DNA from: Sphingobacterium lumbrici
Lineage (GTDB): Bacteria > Bacteroidota > Bacteroidia > Sphingobacteriales > Sphingobacteriaceae
Length of the DNA stretch: 64,000 nt
Assembly (NCBI RefSeq): GCF_006476045.1
Contig: NZ_SRZY01000029.1
Location: 1-64,000 of the forward strand
Reading direction: 5' to 3'
The notes below the pieces were generated by a model. That model did no database searches, was not told the DNA's origin, and saw only the letters and a list, made by a program, of their open reading frames with translations. This document shows positions 48,589 to 59,064 of the stretch, one piece after another. The first letter of the stretch is position 1, and each line of letters starts with the position of its first letter. The position numbers and the translations under genes were made by a program.

Positions 48589-48654
48589 AAAAATGCTAGC
48601 TTAACGATATGAACCACAGGCAGGCAACCGATCAATGAGTTAAAATCAACTAGG

Positions 48655-49869
48655 ATGAAAACAATTATTCAGTTATATATAAAATCTTACCAAGGCCTAT
48701 CCCCCGCTGCCTGGTTACTGGCATTAGTCATGTTAATCAACCGTACCGGATCCATGGTAATTCCTTTTTTAGGGATTTATATGTCCTCTGAATTAAATTT
48801 CAGTAAAACTCAGGTGGGATTAGTTTTAGGTTGTTTTGGCTTGGGATCAGTATGTGGATCATGGTTGGGAGGCTGGCTAACGGATCGTTTTGGCAATTTC
48901 AAGGTACAGACCTGGAGTTTAATCCTCACCATCCCCTTATTTCTGATCACGCCTCAGTTCCGAACATTCGAAAGTTTGGCACTGATGATATTTATACTAA
49001 CATTAGTCGCCGATATCTTCAGACCGGCTAACTCAGTATCTGTCGCTAAATATGCCAAACCTGAAAATATAACAAAAGCATACTCGTTAAATCGTATGGC
49101 TGTAAATTTGGGATTCTCTATAGGCCCTGCTTTAGGCGGCTTTTTAGCTACCATTTCTTACGATTGGATATTTTACGGAAATGCGATAGCCGCTGGTGGT
49201 GCTGCCCTCGTTTTTATCTATTTTTTTAAGGATAAGAAAGGTAATAATAAAATTGAGCAATCGGTTAGAACAGAAATACCACACGACAAACCTGCTAAAA
49301 ATGCGTACACCGATAGCTTATTTATATTATTCAATATCCTCTGCTGTCTTTTTTCAATGGCTTTTTTTCAGCTATTAAGTACTTTACCGCTATTCTATAA
49401 AGATGCTTATGCCATGAACGAAAGCCAAATCGGACTTATTCTAGGTTTTAGCGGTTTCGTTATTGTATTGTTTGAAATGGTGTTAGTCCATCTCGTAGAG
49501 CACCGTTTTACCGTAAAACAAATCATGTTCTGGGGAACAGCCATAGCTGGTTTCTCGTACTGGATGTTGAATTTGGATTTTGGAATCATCTGGCTCTACC
49601 TCGCGATGTTCTTCCTATCCGTTGGTGAAATGTTGACTTTACCATTTACTGCTACTATCGCGATACAACGGGCTTCGTTACAAAATCAAGGAGCTTATAT
49701 GGGGTTCAATTCTCTGGCATTTGCAGCAGCGAATATTGTATCCCCCTTTCTAGGCACATTTACGGCAGAACATTTTGGTTATAATACACTATGGACTATC
49801 ACCGGGATTATTCTTTTATGTACCAGTTTCGGATTCATCTGGGTCATTTCAAAAATGAAGAGCGAGTAA
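48655..49869 (+). CDS. MFS transporter
   Basis: A 404-residue, 12-helix major facilitator. GLVLGCFGLGSVCGSWLGGWLTDRFG near residue 60 carries the loop 2-3 motif (G-x3-D-R-x-G), repeated weakly in the second half. Drug-efflux-like, substrate unknown. No partner gene; convergent with recR, 13 bases between stops. Confidence 0.88.
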   Translation: MKTIIQLYIKSYQGLSPAAWLLALVMLINRTGSMVIPFLGIYMSSELNFSKTQVGLVLGCFGLGSVCGSWLGGWLTDRFGNFKVQTWSLILTIPLFLITPQFRTFESLALMIFILTLVADIFRPANSVSVAKYAKPENITKAYSLNRMAVNLGFSIGPALGGFLATISYDWIFYGNAIAAGGAALVFIYFFKDKKGNNKIEQSVRTEIPHDKPAKNAYTDSLFILFNILCCLFSMAFFQLLSTLPLFYKDAYAMNESQIGLILGFSGFVIVLFEMVLVHLVEHRFTVKQIMFWGTAIAGFSYWMLNLDFGIIWLYLAMFFLSVGEMLTLPFTATIAIQRASLQNQGAYMGFNSLAFAAANIVSPFLGTFTAEHFGYNTLWTITGIILLCTSFGFIWVISKMKSE

Positions 49870-49882
49870 AAGATCTTATTCC

Positions 49883-50497
49883 TTAGCCCACATTTCTTTC
49901 ATACGGCACTCGCGTAGCAATAGATCTACCCAATGTAATTTCATCCACGTACTCCAATTCACCGCCAAACGCAATACCTCGTGCAATTGTACTTACCTGG
50001 ACATTGAATTCCTTCAGTTTGCGATACAGATAGAATATCGTTGTATCCCCCTCCATCGTAGCACTCAAGGCTAAAATAACCTCGCTAATCTCCCCATTTC
50101 TTAGTCTCTCAATCAACCCTTCTATCTTAAGATCGGCAGGCCCTATCCCATCCATTGGAGAAATCAGTCCGCCAAGCACATGATACACCCCCTGGTATTG
50201 ATTTGTATTTTCAATAGCCATCACATCACGTGTATCTTCTACCACACATATTGTTGATTTATCCCGCTTTAACGACTGGCATATCTCACATATAGCTTCA
50301 TCTGATACATTGAAACAAGTGCTACAATATTTAATATTTTCTTTAAGATTATTTAGAGACTTCGTAAAGCGGGATACCTCGGTATCCGATTGCTTTAGCA
50401 AATGCAAAACCAATCGCAATGCTGTCTTCCTTCCAATCCCTGGCAGCCTACCAAACTCATCAACAGCTTGCTCTAATAATTTCGACGAGAAATTCAT
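49883..50497 (-). CDS. recR: Recombination protein RecR
   Basis: A 204-residue protein. Helix-hairpin-helix [19 protein letters not shown], zinc finger [16 protein letters not shown], Toprim domain starting [15 protein letters not shown]-terminal Walker-like [14 protein letters not shown]. It loads RecA with RecO/RecF in gap repair. Single gene. Confidence 0.97.
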   Translation of the reverse strand: MNFSSKLLEQAVDEFGRLPGIGRKTALRLVLHLLKQSDTEVSRFTKSLNNLKENIKYCSTCFNVSDEAICEICQSLKRDKSTICVVEDTRDVMAIENTNQYQGVYHVLGGLISPMDGIGPADLKIEGLIERLRNGEISEVILALSATMEGDTTIFYLYRKLKEFNVQVSTIARGIAFGGELEYVDEITLGRSIATRVPYERNVG

Positions 50498-50623
50498 GCT
50501 GTAAAAGTAAAAAGTAAATACTCAAAAATCAAAAGTAAAAAGTAAAAAGAGCACCTTTATTCTTCACTTTCAACAGTTCGCTAAAATTTATTATATTGTG
50601 AACATAACATTACTTTACAAAGA

Positions 50624-51328
50624 ATGGCTAAAGAAAATAAAATAAGGAATTCATTTGCCAATAAAACTTGGCAAGAAATAAAAGTAAAAGACTCTTGGCA
50701 GATTTTCAAAATCATGTCAGAGTTTGTTGATGGGTTTGAAAAGTTGGCTAAAATAGGTCCTTGTGTATCGATATTTGGGTCCGCACGTACGGCAGACGAA
50801 AATAAATATTACGAAATGACAGTAGAGATAGCCCGATTACTAGCAGAAAAGGGATACGGTGTCATTTCGGGTGGCGGTCCGGGGATTATGGAAGCTGCCA
50901 ATAAAGGTGCATATAATGCCGGAGGGAAATCAGTAGGCTTGAACATAGATTTACCCTTCGAACAATTTCACAATAAATACATTGACCGCGACAAATTATT
51001 GGAATTCAATTATTTCTTCGTCCGTAAAGTCATGTTCATGAAGTACTCACAGGGATATATTGTTATGCCTGGCGGCTTTGGTACGATGGACGAATTATTT
51101 GAGGCCATTACATTGATTCAAACCGGAAAGATTGCACGGTTTCCGATTGTATTAGTTGGCACAGCATATTGGAGTGGATTAATCGCTTGGATTAAAAACA
51201 CTATGCTTACCGAAAAGAATATCAGCGAAGAAGATCTAAATCTTTATCGTTTAGTAGATACTGCTGAAGATGCAGTAGAACATATCTTCCGCTTCTACGA
51301 TAAATATTTGTTGAAGCCAAATTTTTAA
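50624..51328 (+). CDS. LOG-family (TIGR00730) protein
   Basis: A 234-residue Rossmann protein: VSIFGSARTADENKYYE, GGGPGIMEAANKGA and PGGFGTMDELFEAITLIQ, the last being the PGGxGTxxE motif of LOG phosphoribohydrolases. These release ribose-5-phosphate from nucleotide monophosphates such as AMP. The N-terminal 40 residues are typical of the longer bacterial type. Single gene, divergent from recR. Confidence 0.9.
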   Translation: MAKENKIRNSFANKTWQEIKVKDSWQIFKIMSEFVDGFEKLAKIGPCVSIFGSARTADENKYYEMTVEIARLLAEKGYGVISGGGPGIMEAANKGAYNAGGKSVGLNIDLPFEQFHNKYIDRDKLLEFNYFFVRKVMFMKYSQGYIVMPGGFGTMDELFEAITLIQTGKIARFPIVLVGTAYWSGLIAWIKNTMLTEKNISEEDLNLYRLVDTAEDAVEHIFRFYDKYLLKPNF

Positions 51329-51442
51329 TGACAGAGAGGGAATTATTCTGCACCTAAAACTCCATCGCAAGAAATATTAGAGAAACATGGCAGTCCGATC
51401 ATCGATCGGGAACCGGGTAGATTACGGTAATCTAATGCTAAA

Positions 51443-51482
51443 AAAAGAGGCTGTATCATTGATAAAATGATCAGCCTCTTTT
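51443..51482. terminator. Bidirectional terminator, LOG / TonB receptor
   Basis: AAAAGAGGCTGTATCATT pairs with AATGATCAGCCTCTTTT apart from a one-base bulge. Confidence 0.85.
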
Positions 51483-51516
51483 GGTATTAAATTTATTTAA
51501 GAATTGATCCAAATTT

Positions 51517-54500
51517 TTAGTTGAAACTGAATTTTAGACCAAATTGCATATAATATGTTGATGAAATCGTCTCGGTGGGTCGTTGTAATTCACGGACGAT
51601 ATCGCCGTTAGCATAACCCATGCGGAATGTTGGAACAGTGGATCCATTAGGATCAATACTCGAAGTATTAGCTGGTGTTAACAATATGTTATTGTTGATT
51701 TTGTAAATACCCCAGGAAGAGTTAAACAAGTTTCCGATATTAAACACATCCCAGAAGAATTCTAATGAGTTATTTCCACCAGTAATATTGCTAACTATTT
51801 GCTGAGATAATCTGAAATCAAATTGATGTCTCCAAGGAGCAATCGCACCATTTCTCTCCGCATATTTTCCTTTTCTGGATCTCAGGTAATCATCTCCTTC
51901 AATTAGAGCGAAAAATGCATCTGATTGCTCCTGTGCTGTAAATGCCTGATTACCGTAGTTACTGTTTCCTCCAGCAATAGGAAGGAAAGTGATTTCACTT
52001 GGATCATACGGAACGTAGATCAAATCGTTTGATTGACCGTCACGGTTGAAATCCGATCCGTAAGTGTATGAATATCTACCCATAGAACTGCCCGAGTAGA
52101 ATAAGGTCATTGACGTTTTAAGGTTTCTAATCCAATTATTACTATAACCAACCACACCTGTTAATCGGTGAGGTAGAATATTAGACGTATAACTCAATTC
52201 TGGATTATTAGAATTACCATTGGATTGGGGAGGGATCGACCATAAATTTTGAATTTGGTCACCAGCACCGTCTCCATAATTTTTCGCTCCACTGCCAGTA
52301 TAAGCTATCATTCCATTAAATCCACTTTCAAAGTTCTTTTGCAGTTGTAATGTAACCGAATAATAATGGCCTCCCTTAGCATTAGTCATTTGCGTCGGAA
52401 TAAAAGCACTGCCACTAGGAACGATTTGTCCCCCAGAGTTAATGTTGTAGATATATTTATCAGCATTAGCATTCGGGTAGATAAAACGATGATCTCCATA
52501 ACCTGATATATTCATCGCGGTTGGCTCTACAAGATTTACATTTTTAGCAACCACTGCATTGATATCTTGATTATAGATACCTTCAACTGTTCCGATAACT
52601 CCCCATGGCAATGTATAATCTACCGCTAAACTAGATTTCCACGTGGACGGGAATTTTAAATTAGCATCCATAGCAGATACGTTTGCTGGTAAAAAGGTAC
52701 CTGCTTCTGGTAATGTAGCTGGATAATTAGCTCTGATATCGGGACTAAAGCTTGGCATATTCGGATCGCCTGCTGCGTAAGTTACTGTACTTTGTAACAT
52801 GCCCGCGTCACTAGATTGAGCAACAATCCAAACAAATGGTATCCGACCTGTGAAGACACCTGTACCACCACGTACCATTAATGAACGATTCCCAAGCAGA
52901 TCATAGTTAAATCCAAAACGAGGAGATACCAATAAACGAGCTTTCGGCATTGCTCCGGTGTTAAGTTGCAAACCGTTAGCAAAGGTTAGATCCGCAATCA
53001 TCGGGTGTGTTTGCATTTCGGAAACATCAGGATATGTAGGCAGTTCTAAACGTAGCCCACCTGTTAATTTCAACTTAGAATTTACCGTATACTCATCCTG
53101 CAGGTAGAACGAATACTGGTTGAATTTGAAGCCGGGAAAAGCTTGTGATCCATCGGCTGTTAATGGAAAAGTTAATGCGTAATTAACTGGTTTAGCATCA
53201 CCTGTAAAGTCTTCCCACGAATTAAACATATAATATCCCGCTCCAAAGCGTTGAAAGCCATTTACAGTTCTACTTGTTTCGAACTGTAAACCTCCAGTAA
53301 AATAATGATTATCTAAGGTGTAGTTAACATCGTAATTAGCTATCCAGGTTTTTACAGAACGCAAATTCCCGTAAGTAAACGGATCTGTACCAAAACTCGT
53401 TAAAACATTTCCATCTGCGCCAAAAATACCATCACGTATATCTACCAAAGGAAATACCTGACCGTCAAAACTTCTTGGTTCATCCTGATTCACATAAGAA
53501 GCACGTAATGATTGATATACATTTCCTATTTTACCTGTGTATTCTAATGTTCCAGAATAAAGATTTGTTTCCTGAAAGTAGTTTGAATTGCCAAAATGCA
53601 GAGCGTTTGAACCAGTCCTGTTAGTTGGATACGTCCCTGTATTAATATTGGACCCGGAGATCGAACTACTTAGAAAAGAAGGAGATTTACCTTGTACTTG
53701 GTTATATCTAAAATTAATTTTGTGATTTTCGGCAATATTCCAATCAAAACGAGCAAATAACTTATCGTTATTACTTTTACTAGAATAACCTTGGTAAGCA
53801 CCCGGATCATAGCCATACGTATTTCTCAGATAGTTTGCAACGGAAGTCATAAAATCCGCTGTAGGTCGCGCGATATCACCTGTTGCGATACCATCCAATG
53901 ACGCGACTTTTGTAGGTCCAGGCTCTGTTGTCTTATTTTGTTCTAAATTGACAAAGAAGAATAACTTATTTTTAACGATAGGTCCCCCCATACTAAATCC
54001 GTATTGCTTAACAGATAAATCGTTAATAGAGGTACTAACATCGTTTACACGAGTTCCCTGTTGCTGGTCAGAGCGACCTGTATAAAAAGCAGATCCGAAA
54101 AATTCATTTCTGCCAGAGCGCGTAACTGCATTGATCGCCGCGCCTGTAAATCCAGACTGTCTCACATCAAAGGGAGTAACATTTACCGAAATCTGCTCGA
54201 TTGCATCGATTGATATCGGAGATCCATTTGCAGGAATATTCTGTCCAATTCCGAATTGATTGTTAAAATTAGCACCATCTACCGTAAAGTTGTTTGCACG
54301 ATAGTTACCCCCTCCAATAGCGGTTCCGTTGGCTTGTGGAGTTAAACGTGTTAAATCGTTAACACTTCTTGTAATGGAAGGAAGGTTATCAATTTGCTGA
54401 CGACCTACAACAGTAGAAGCGCCATTTTTTTCACTCTTCAATCTACGCCCCGTCACCGTGACCTCATCTAACGCAGTGGTGGTATCACCGAAAATTGGAT

Positions 54501-54810
54501 TTAAAACAAATGGCTGTCCTAACTGTAAATATACATCTTCATATACAATGAGCTCCTGACCTACATAGGTAACTTCAATACGGTAAGGACCACCTACACG
54601 CATATTTGCTAAATTAAAACGACCCGCTACATTCGCCGAACCTGAATAGGTTGTTCCTGAAGGTAAGTGGGTCGCTTTAATCGTCGCTCCTGCTGTCGCA
54701 TGACCAGTGGATTGGGTAACCACCCCCGTCATACTACTTGTTGTCACTTGAGCCTGAATCCTAACATAGCTGGCAAGAATCAAAGCGAAAAAAAGTAAAA
54801 GTTTTTTCAT
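51517..54810 (-). CDS. Oar-like TonB-dependent outer-membrane receptor
   Basis: A 1097-residue protein. Signal peptide (MKKLLLFFALILASYVRIQAQ), carboxypeptidase regulatory-like beta domain (25-115, GVVTQSTGHATAGATIKAT), plug domain (115-250, DEVTVTGRR, NLPSITRSVNDLTRL, NNFTVDGANFNNQFG), then the beta barrel ending FGLKFSFN with terminal aromatic. It resembles Oar proteins of Bacteroidota, which differ from SusC and lack a SusD partner. Here no SusD or TonB gene adjoins. It could import a siderophore, peptide or other large solute, or act in adhesion. Confidence 0.92.
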   Translation of the reverse strand: MKKLLLFFALILASYVRIQAQVTTSSMTGVVTQSTGHATAGATIKATHLPSGTTYSGSANVAGRFNLANMRVGGPYRIEVTYVGQELIVYEDVYLQLGQPFVLNPIFGDTTTALDEVTVTGRRLKSEKNGASTVVGRQQIDNLPSITRSVNDLTRLTPQANGTAIGGGNYRANNFTVDGANFNNQFGIGQNIPANGSPISIDAIEQISVNVTPFDVRQSGFTGAAINAVTRSGRNEFFGSAFYTGRSDQQQGTRVNDVSTSINDLSVKQYGFSMGGPIVKNKLFFFVNLEQNKTTEPGPTKVASLDGIATGDIARPTADFMTSVANYLRNTYGYDPGAYQGYSSKSNNDKLFARFDWNIAENHKINFRYNQVQGKSPSFLSSSISGSNINTGTYPTNRTGSNALHFGNSNYFQETNLYSGTLEYTGKIGNVYQSLRASYVNQDEPRSFDGQVFPLVDIRDGIFGADGNVLTSFGTDPFTYGNLRSVKTWIANYDVNYTLDNHYFTGGLQFETSRTVNGFQRFGAGYYMFNSWEDFTGDAKPVNYALTFPLTADGSQAFPGFKFNQYSFYLQDEYTVNSKLKLTGGLRLELPTYPDVSEMQTHPMIADLTFANGLQLNTGAMPKARLLVSPRFGFNYDLLGNRSLMVRGGTGVFTGRIPFVWIVAQSSDAGMLQSTVTYAAGDPNMPSFSPDIRANYPATLPEAGTFLPANVSAMDANLKFPSTWKSSLAVDYTLPWGVIGTVEGIYNQDINAVVAKNVNLVEPTAMNISGYGDHRFIYPNANADKYIYNINSGGQIVPSGSAFIPTQMTNAKGGHYYSVTLQLQKNFESGFNGMIAYTGSGAKNYGDGAGDQIQNLWSIPPQSNGNSNNPELSYTSNILPHRLTGVVGYSNNWIRNLKTSMTLFYSGSSMGRYSYTYGSDFNRDGQSNDLIYVPYDPSEITFLPIAGGNSNYGNQAFTAQEQSDAFFALIEGDDYLRSRKGKYAERNGAIAPWRHQFDFRLSQQIVSNITGGNNSLEFFWDVFNIGNLFNSSWGIYKINNNILLTPANTSSIDPNGSTVPTFRMGYANGDIVRELQRPTETISSTYYMQFGLKFSFN

Positions 54811-55025
54811 ATTTCTTTTTAGATAGTTATATCAAGCACAAAATTAAGAAGAGATTTTTCAATATTACCCACTTGATATAGACTTAATATATACTTCACA
54901 AGTATTTAATCTCATTATTTTGACAGAGATCCTACTTACTTTCCAAAAACAAACAAAACACTTACACTTTTATCAGTTAAAACGTGATAAAATTTTACCA
55001 TTATGAATTATGGAAAAGGTTTTTT

Positions 55026-55667
55026 TTAAAGATTACGAAAATGCGCTACATAATCTAACGCCACTATTTCTTCGCTCGCTCTACGGATGTTCTTCCGATT
55101 ACCTGTTACTTCATATACAACGGTTAGATGTCCGTCATTCTTCTCGATCCCCTTACGGTTTAATTTCACACTATGCCTCGACATGAATTTTTCAAATTCA
55201 TCCAAGTAGTCTATTTTGATATCTCTAAATGTCACATGTATTGTCCTCAGGTGGTAGATATTGGCCATATACAGTTCCAATTTTTGGAACAGTGAGAGAA
55301 TAATAACCATACAAATAGTCAGCGCTATGCCAAATTGGAACTCGCCAAACCCAACAATCATTCCTATAGAAGCCATGGTCCATATCACCGCTGCCGTGGT
55401 TAATCCCTGCACACTGAACTTGCCTTGATAAATAACACCTGCTCCTAAAAAGCCTATCCCCGTAATGATATTAGCCGCTATCCGATCATCCGAAATATTA
55501 CCCATTCTAGAGAGCAAGGTAAAAATCGTTGATCCAAAACAGATTAAGATCACTGTTCTGAAACCGGCAGATTTATTTTTAAATTCACGCTCAAACCCGA
55601 TTATACTCCCGCAGAGAATAGAAATTAAAATAGCTTGGGTATTGTCATTGAATGTCCAGTCAAACAT
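55026..55667 (-). CDS. MgtC/SapB-family membrane protein
   Basis: A 213-residue protein. Five hydrophobic helices at the N terminus (AILISILCGSIIGFEREFKN, GFRTVILICFGSTIFTLLSR, GIGFLGAGVIYQG, GLTTAAVIWTMASIGMIVG, ALTICMVIILSLF) with the diagnostic GxxGxERE motif and a soluble C-terminal ACT-like domain. MgtC modulates Mg2+ or F-ATPase homeostasis. It ends 10 bases from mutS2. Confidence 0.9.
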   Translation of the reverse strand: MFDWTFNDNTQAILISILCGSIIGFEREFKNKSAGFRTVILICFGSTIFTLLSRMGNISDDRIAANIITGIGFLGAGVIYQGKFSVQGLTTAAVIWTMASIGMIVGFGEFQFGIALTICMVIILSLFQKLELYMANIYHLRTIHVTFRDIKIDYLDEFEKFMSRHSVKLNRKGIEKNDGHLTVVYEVTGNRKNIRRASEEIVALDYVAHFRNL

Positions 55668-55678
55668 ATCTGTTAATT

Positions 55679-58060
55679 TTAATTAATATACGCATAGGTA
55701 ATTCCATCTCCTCCCCGATCAGCATGTTCATCTTCAAATCTATTCACATGGGTATACTTTCGCAAATAATCCCGAATAAACTTGCGCAATATACCATCGC
55801 CTTTTCCATGCACTATTTTTAGCGTTGGATACCCTATCATCACCGCACGATCCAACACCAATTCTATCTTGTGCAATGCGTCTTCCGTACGCATACCACG
55901 TACATCGACCTCCGGTTGAAAATCAGCTACCGAATCCGTAGAAAGGTTACTCTGCCGCTTTATAGCTTTCGACTTTTCCTTACCTCGCAATTTGGTAATA
56001 CGATTCTTTTTCACTACCGTACGAAGTTCACCTAAAGCAATTATCAAGCTACTGCCTTTTGTGATTTCCAGAATCTCTCCCTCTGAACCTGAATCGTCAA
56101 TCCGCACCCAATCCCCTATTTGCAGTTCTGAGTTTTCAACGTTCACAGGTTTAGGTTTACTAACTTTTTGAATTAAATCCGACGCATGTTTATCCAATTC
56201 TTGATTTAATTTGGATCGTATCTGTTTCGTTTTATCTTTCTCTGCCTGAGCCGATTTTATTTCAGAAATTGTATTCTCCACCAGCTTATTGGCATCCTTC
56301 AAAATAGATTTTGCTTCCTCTTTCGCTTTACGGATTATCTCTTTTTTATTCTCCTCCATATAGGCCTGCAATGACTCATATTTAGCCTTTAACTCCTCCA
56401 GTTCCTTTTCCCTCCGGTTTACAGCCTTTTTGGTGTCGTATATTTCCTGTTTATCCCGCTCTAGGTCTACCAAAAGGGTATCCACTTTCTTTTGCTGAAC
56501 ACCGATCTTCTGTTTTGCAGATTGGAGAATTTCCTTGGGTAAACCAATTTTTTGGGCAATCTCAAACGCATACGAACTTCCGGGTTTGCCCGTCTGGAGA
56601 ATATACAGTGGTTTCATCTGTTGATTATCAAAGAGCATAGACGCATTTTCCAACCCTTCAGCATGACTTGCAAACAATTTTAGATTCGAGTAGTGCGTCG
56701 TGATTACCCCTCTTACCCCCTTTTTATTCAATTGTTCCAGCACAGCTTCTGCTATCGGCCCGCCAAATTGCGGATCCGTACCTGTACCGAATTCATCTAT
56801 GAGCACTAATGTCCGTACATTTGCGAAGGTCGCAAAGTGCTTCATTTTTGAAAGATGTGCGCTATAGGTACTCAAATCACTCTCAATAGATTGATCATCG
56901 CCGATATCCGCAAAAATTTGTTTAAATATGCCTATTGACGTAGTTTCATCTGCGGGAATTAAAAGACCGGACTGCAGCATCAACTGCAATAGCCCGACCG
57001 TCTTCATACAGACAGACTTTCCTCCTGCATTAGGCCCGGAGACGAGAATAATGCGATCCGTACCATCAATTTTAATATTCAAAGGTACTACCGGATGTTG
57101 ATTATCTTTTTTAGCGTTTAAAAACAACAAGGGGTGTCTGGCATTGACTAAATTGATATCTGCCCCTTTCGAAAGAAGAGGCATCACCGCGTCAATATCT
57201 ATTGCAAATAACGCCTTAGCTCGTACAAAATCTAACTTGGTAAGCAGACCGTGGTAAGACATTAAGAGCGGTACATGTGGGCGCAGTTCACTTGTCAGAT
57301 CGGTCAGGATACGGATCACTTCCCGCCGCCTCTCAAACTCCAAATCCCTAACCTTATTATTCAAGTGAAATACTTCTTCAGGCTCAATATAAGCAGTTTG
57401 ACCGGTTGCTGACTCATCATGAATTAACCCCTTTACCTTCCGCTTATTTTCTGCAAGAATAGGAATACACAATCGGCCATCCCGTATCGTCAACCCACTA
57501 TCGGCAGTCCATCCATTACTCTGTGCCTGTTTAAAAACAGTATCCAAACGTTTACGCGCTTCTTGCTCACTTTTCAAAATTTGCTGACTTAAATCTAGGA
57601 GTAAACGTGAGGCATTGTCTTTCATCTTCCCCCGATCATCCAATACCATTTCGATTGATCGTACGATTGATTTTTCAATCGGGAGATGTTCAAACAACAA
57701 TTCGAGATGAGCATATTGACCTTCACGTTCATTGAAGTATCGGATAATGGCGTACACCGTACGAAGTGAGAGTAACATTTTGTACAATTCTTCTTCGAAC
57801 AGAAAACTACCCTCTATCTTCGCCTTCTCTGCTAATGGCTTAATCGGATAAATATGATCTACAGGCAAAGGCGCATCGTGCTGCAAGATATTCTTAAATT
57901 CTTGAGTCTGACGTAAGAAGCGATCTATTTGATCTATTTTTACTTGAGGTTGAATTTTTTCAACCATCAATTTTCCGGCTTCACTCAGACATTTTTCTTT
58001 TATTAAATTCCGAATATCTGTGAAGCCTAACTTATCTGTCACATTTTGAGGATAAATCAT
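55679..58060 (-). CDS. mutS2: Endonuclease MutS2
   Basis: A 793-residue protein. N-terminal clamp and core without mismatch-recognition domains, ATPase at about 320-520 (ILVSGPNAGGKSVCMKTVG, VLIDEFGTGTDP), coiled coil 520-610 (REKELEELKAKYESL), KOW-like segment, and C-terminal Smr nuclease domain at about 715-790 with VDVRGMRTEDALHKIE and IVHGKGDGILRKFI. It suppresses homologous recombination and, in Bacillus, splits collided ribosomes. Complete. Confidence 0.95.
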   Translation of the reverse strand: MIYPQNVTDKLGFTDIRNLIKEKCLSEAGKLMVEKIQPQVKIDQIDRFLRQTQEFKNILQHDAPLPVDHIYPIKPLAEKAKIEGSFLFEEELYKMLLSLRTVYAIIRYFNEREGQYAHLELLFEHLPIEKSIVRSIEMVLDDRGKMKDNASRLLLDLSQQILKSEQEARKRLDTVFKQAQSNGWTADSGLTIRDGRLCIPILAENKRKVKGLIHDESATGQTAYIEPEEVFHLNNKVRDLEFERRREVIRILTDLTSELRPHVPLLMSYHGLLTKLDFVRAKALFAIDIDAVMPLLSKGADINLVNARHPLLFLNAKKDNQHPVVPLNIKIDGTDRIILVSGPNAGGKSVCMKTVGLLQLMLQSGLLIPADETTSIGIFKQIFADIGDDQSIESDLSTYSAHLSKMKHFATFANVRTLVLIDEFGTGTDPQFGGPIAEAVLEQLNKKGVRGVITTHYSNLKLFASHAEGLENASMLFDNQQMKPLYILQTGKPGSSYAFEIAQKIGLPKEILQSAKQKIGVQQKKVDTLLVDLERDKQEIYDTKKAVNRREKELEELKAKYESLQAYMEENKKEIIRKAKEEAKSILKDANKLVENTISEIKSAQAEKDKTKQIRSKLNQELDKHASDLIQKVSKPKPVNVENSELQIGDWVRIDDSGSEGEILEITKGSSLIIALGELRTVVKKNRITKLRGKEKSKAIKRQSNLSTDSVADFQPEVDVRGMRTEDALHKIELVLDRAVMIGYPTLKIVHGKGDGILRKFIRDYLRKYTHVNRFEDEHADRGGDGITYAYIN

Positions 58061-58065
58061 ACTTC

Positions 58066-58983
58066 TTACAATATTTTGGGCCGTTGCAAAGGCTTCAGCC
58101 TATGTGGAATATAACGCGGAACATTTCGACTGGTATCCGACCAAGGTTGTAGTGTCTCCAGATGCATTTCAACTGGCAACGTATCTACCGGAGATTGTTT
58201 AACGGGTTGATCTCTATTAAGCCGATCGTCATTAATCGGCGATATTGTATCAGTAAACGGTGTTTGAGGTACGGTCACAACCGGTGGTAAGATATGAACG
58301 CCATATACCTGGATACCGACACCAGAACGGGTATAAAACACCCTTGCAGATTCAATATATGTCATTTTGGTCGTATCCAATACCACATTGGAAATGAGGT
58401 TTCTCATATCATCCGCATTTTTTCGCAAGCGGTATACCCTATTGATACTATCCTGCAGATACGCATTACGCAACGAATCCTTGACCATAATCTCTTTATT
58501 ATATCCTTCAAGTATTTCCTTCACACCAACATATAGTTTTTCCGTCAAATTGGGGTTCCCCATGTAGTGAGTAAGGTTATCAGCAAAAGTAGTCGAATCC
58601 AGGCCATATTTTTTGAAAATATCCTCATACAATACAGGTAAGACTTTCACCGCACTATCTTTGTTCAACGTAGAAAGATAACCGTCTATCAAATGCACCT
58701 CTGTCATCAGTTTGGTCATTTTCCGTTCAGACAATCTATTGTCAGCCCTCTTGTTGCAAGAAACAGCTAAAAGAAGCATCATAGCTAACGGCAACGCCAA
58801 CAACCATGAAAATGGCACGAAGGTTCTTGAAGACAATTTAAAACATACTCTTTCTGAAAACACCTTCATAACTCTAGGTAATGCCAACAACCACGACAAC
58901 CTCATGAAGGTTCTTGAAGACCATTGAACACAAACACTCCCTGAAAAAAACGAAGATATTATAACAAATAATAAGCGTTTCAT
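58066..58983 (-). CDS. DUF4296 lipoprotein with 29-residue tandem duplication at the N terminus
   Basis: A 305-residue protein from ATG 58983 (MKRLLFVIISSFFSGSVC). Residues 18-46 and 47-75 are copies of one segment (SSRTFMRLSWLLALP and SSRTFVPFSWLLALP), so Cys recurs at 18, 47 and 76; the last, in LLAVSC, is a plausible lipid site. The following DUF4296 domain (KMTKLMTEVHLIDGYLS, AVLPVLYEDIFKKYGLDST, TPFTDTI) is intact. Function unknown. A shorter start at residue 39 (MKVFSERVCFKL) would remove one copy. Divergent from the YggS gene. Confidence 0.75.
   Translation of the reverse strand: MKRLLFVIISSFFSGSVCVQWSSRTFMRLSWLLALPRVMKVFSERVCFKLSSRTFVPFSWLLALPLAMMLLLAVSCNKRADNRLSERKMTKLMTEVHLIDGYLSTLNKDSAVKVLPVLYEDIFKKYGLDSTTFADNLTHYMGNPNLTEKLYVGVKEILEGYNKEIMVKDSLRNAYLQDSINRVYRLRKNADDMRNLISNVVLDTTKMTYIESARVFYTRSGVGIQVYGVHILPPVVTVPQTPFTDTISPINDDRLNRDQPVKQSPVDTLPVEMHLETLQPWSDTSRNVPRYIPHRLKPLQRPKIL
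58796..58947. repeat. 87-base-period direct duplication in lipoprotein gene
   Basis: GCCAACAACCA at 58796 and at 58883 start two similar 65-base segments, both containing GAAGGTTCTTGAAGAC and ending CTGAAAA. The 87-base period keeps the reading frame. Confidence 0.8.
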
Positions 58984-59064
58984 TTTGTAAATTTGTACAA
59001 AAATACAAAAAGGCATTGTAATCATTGCTTTTAGATAGATCATTCCCAAAATATTATTGTATAC

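Larger units (their letters stand above)
48262..48654. other. Intergenic, with hairpin and repeat remnant
   Basis: It contains the hairpin GTAGCCCTGCTGA/TCAGCAGGGCTAC (48298-48328) and an inverted-repeat element (48478-48588). No gene. Confidence 0.5.
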
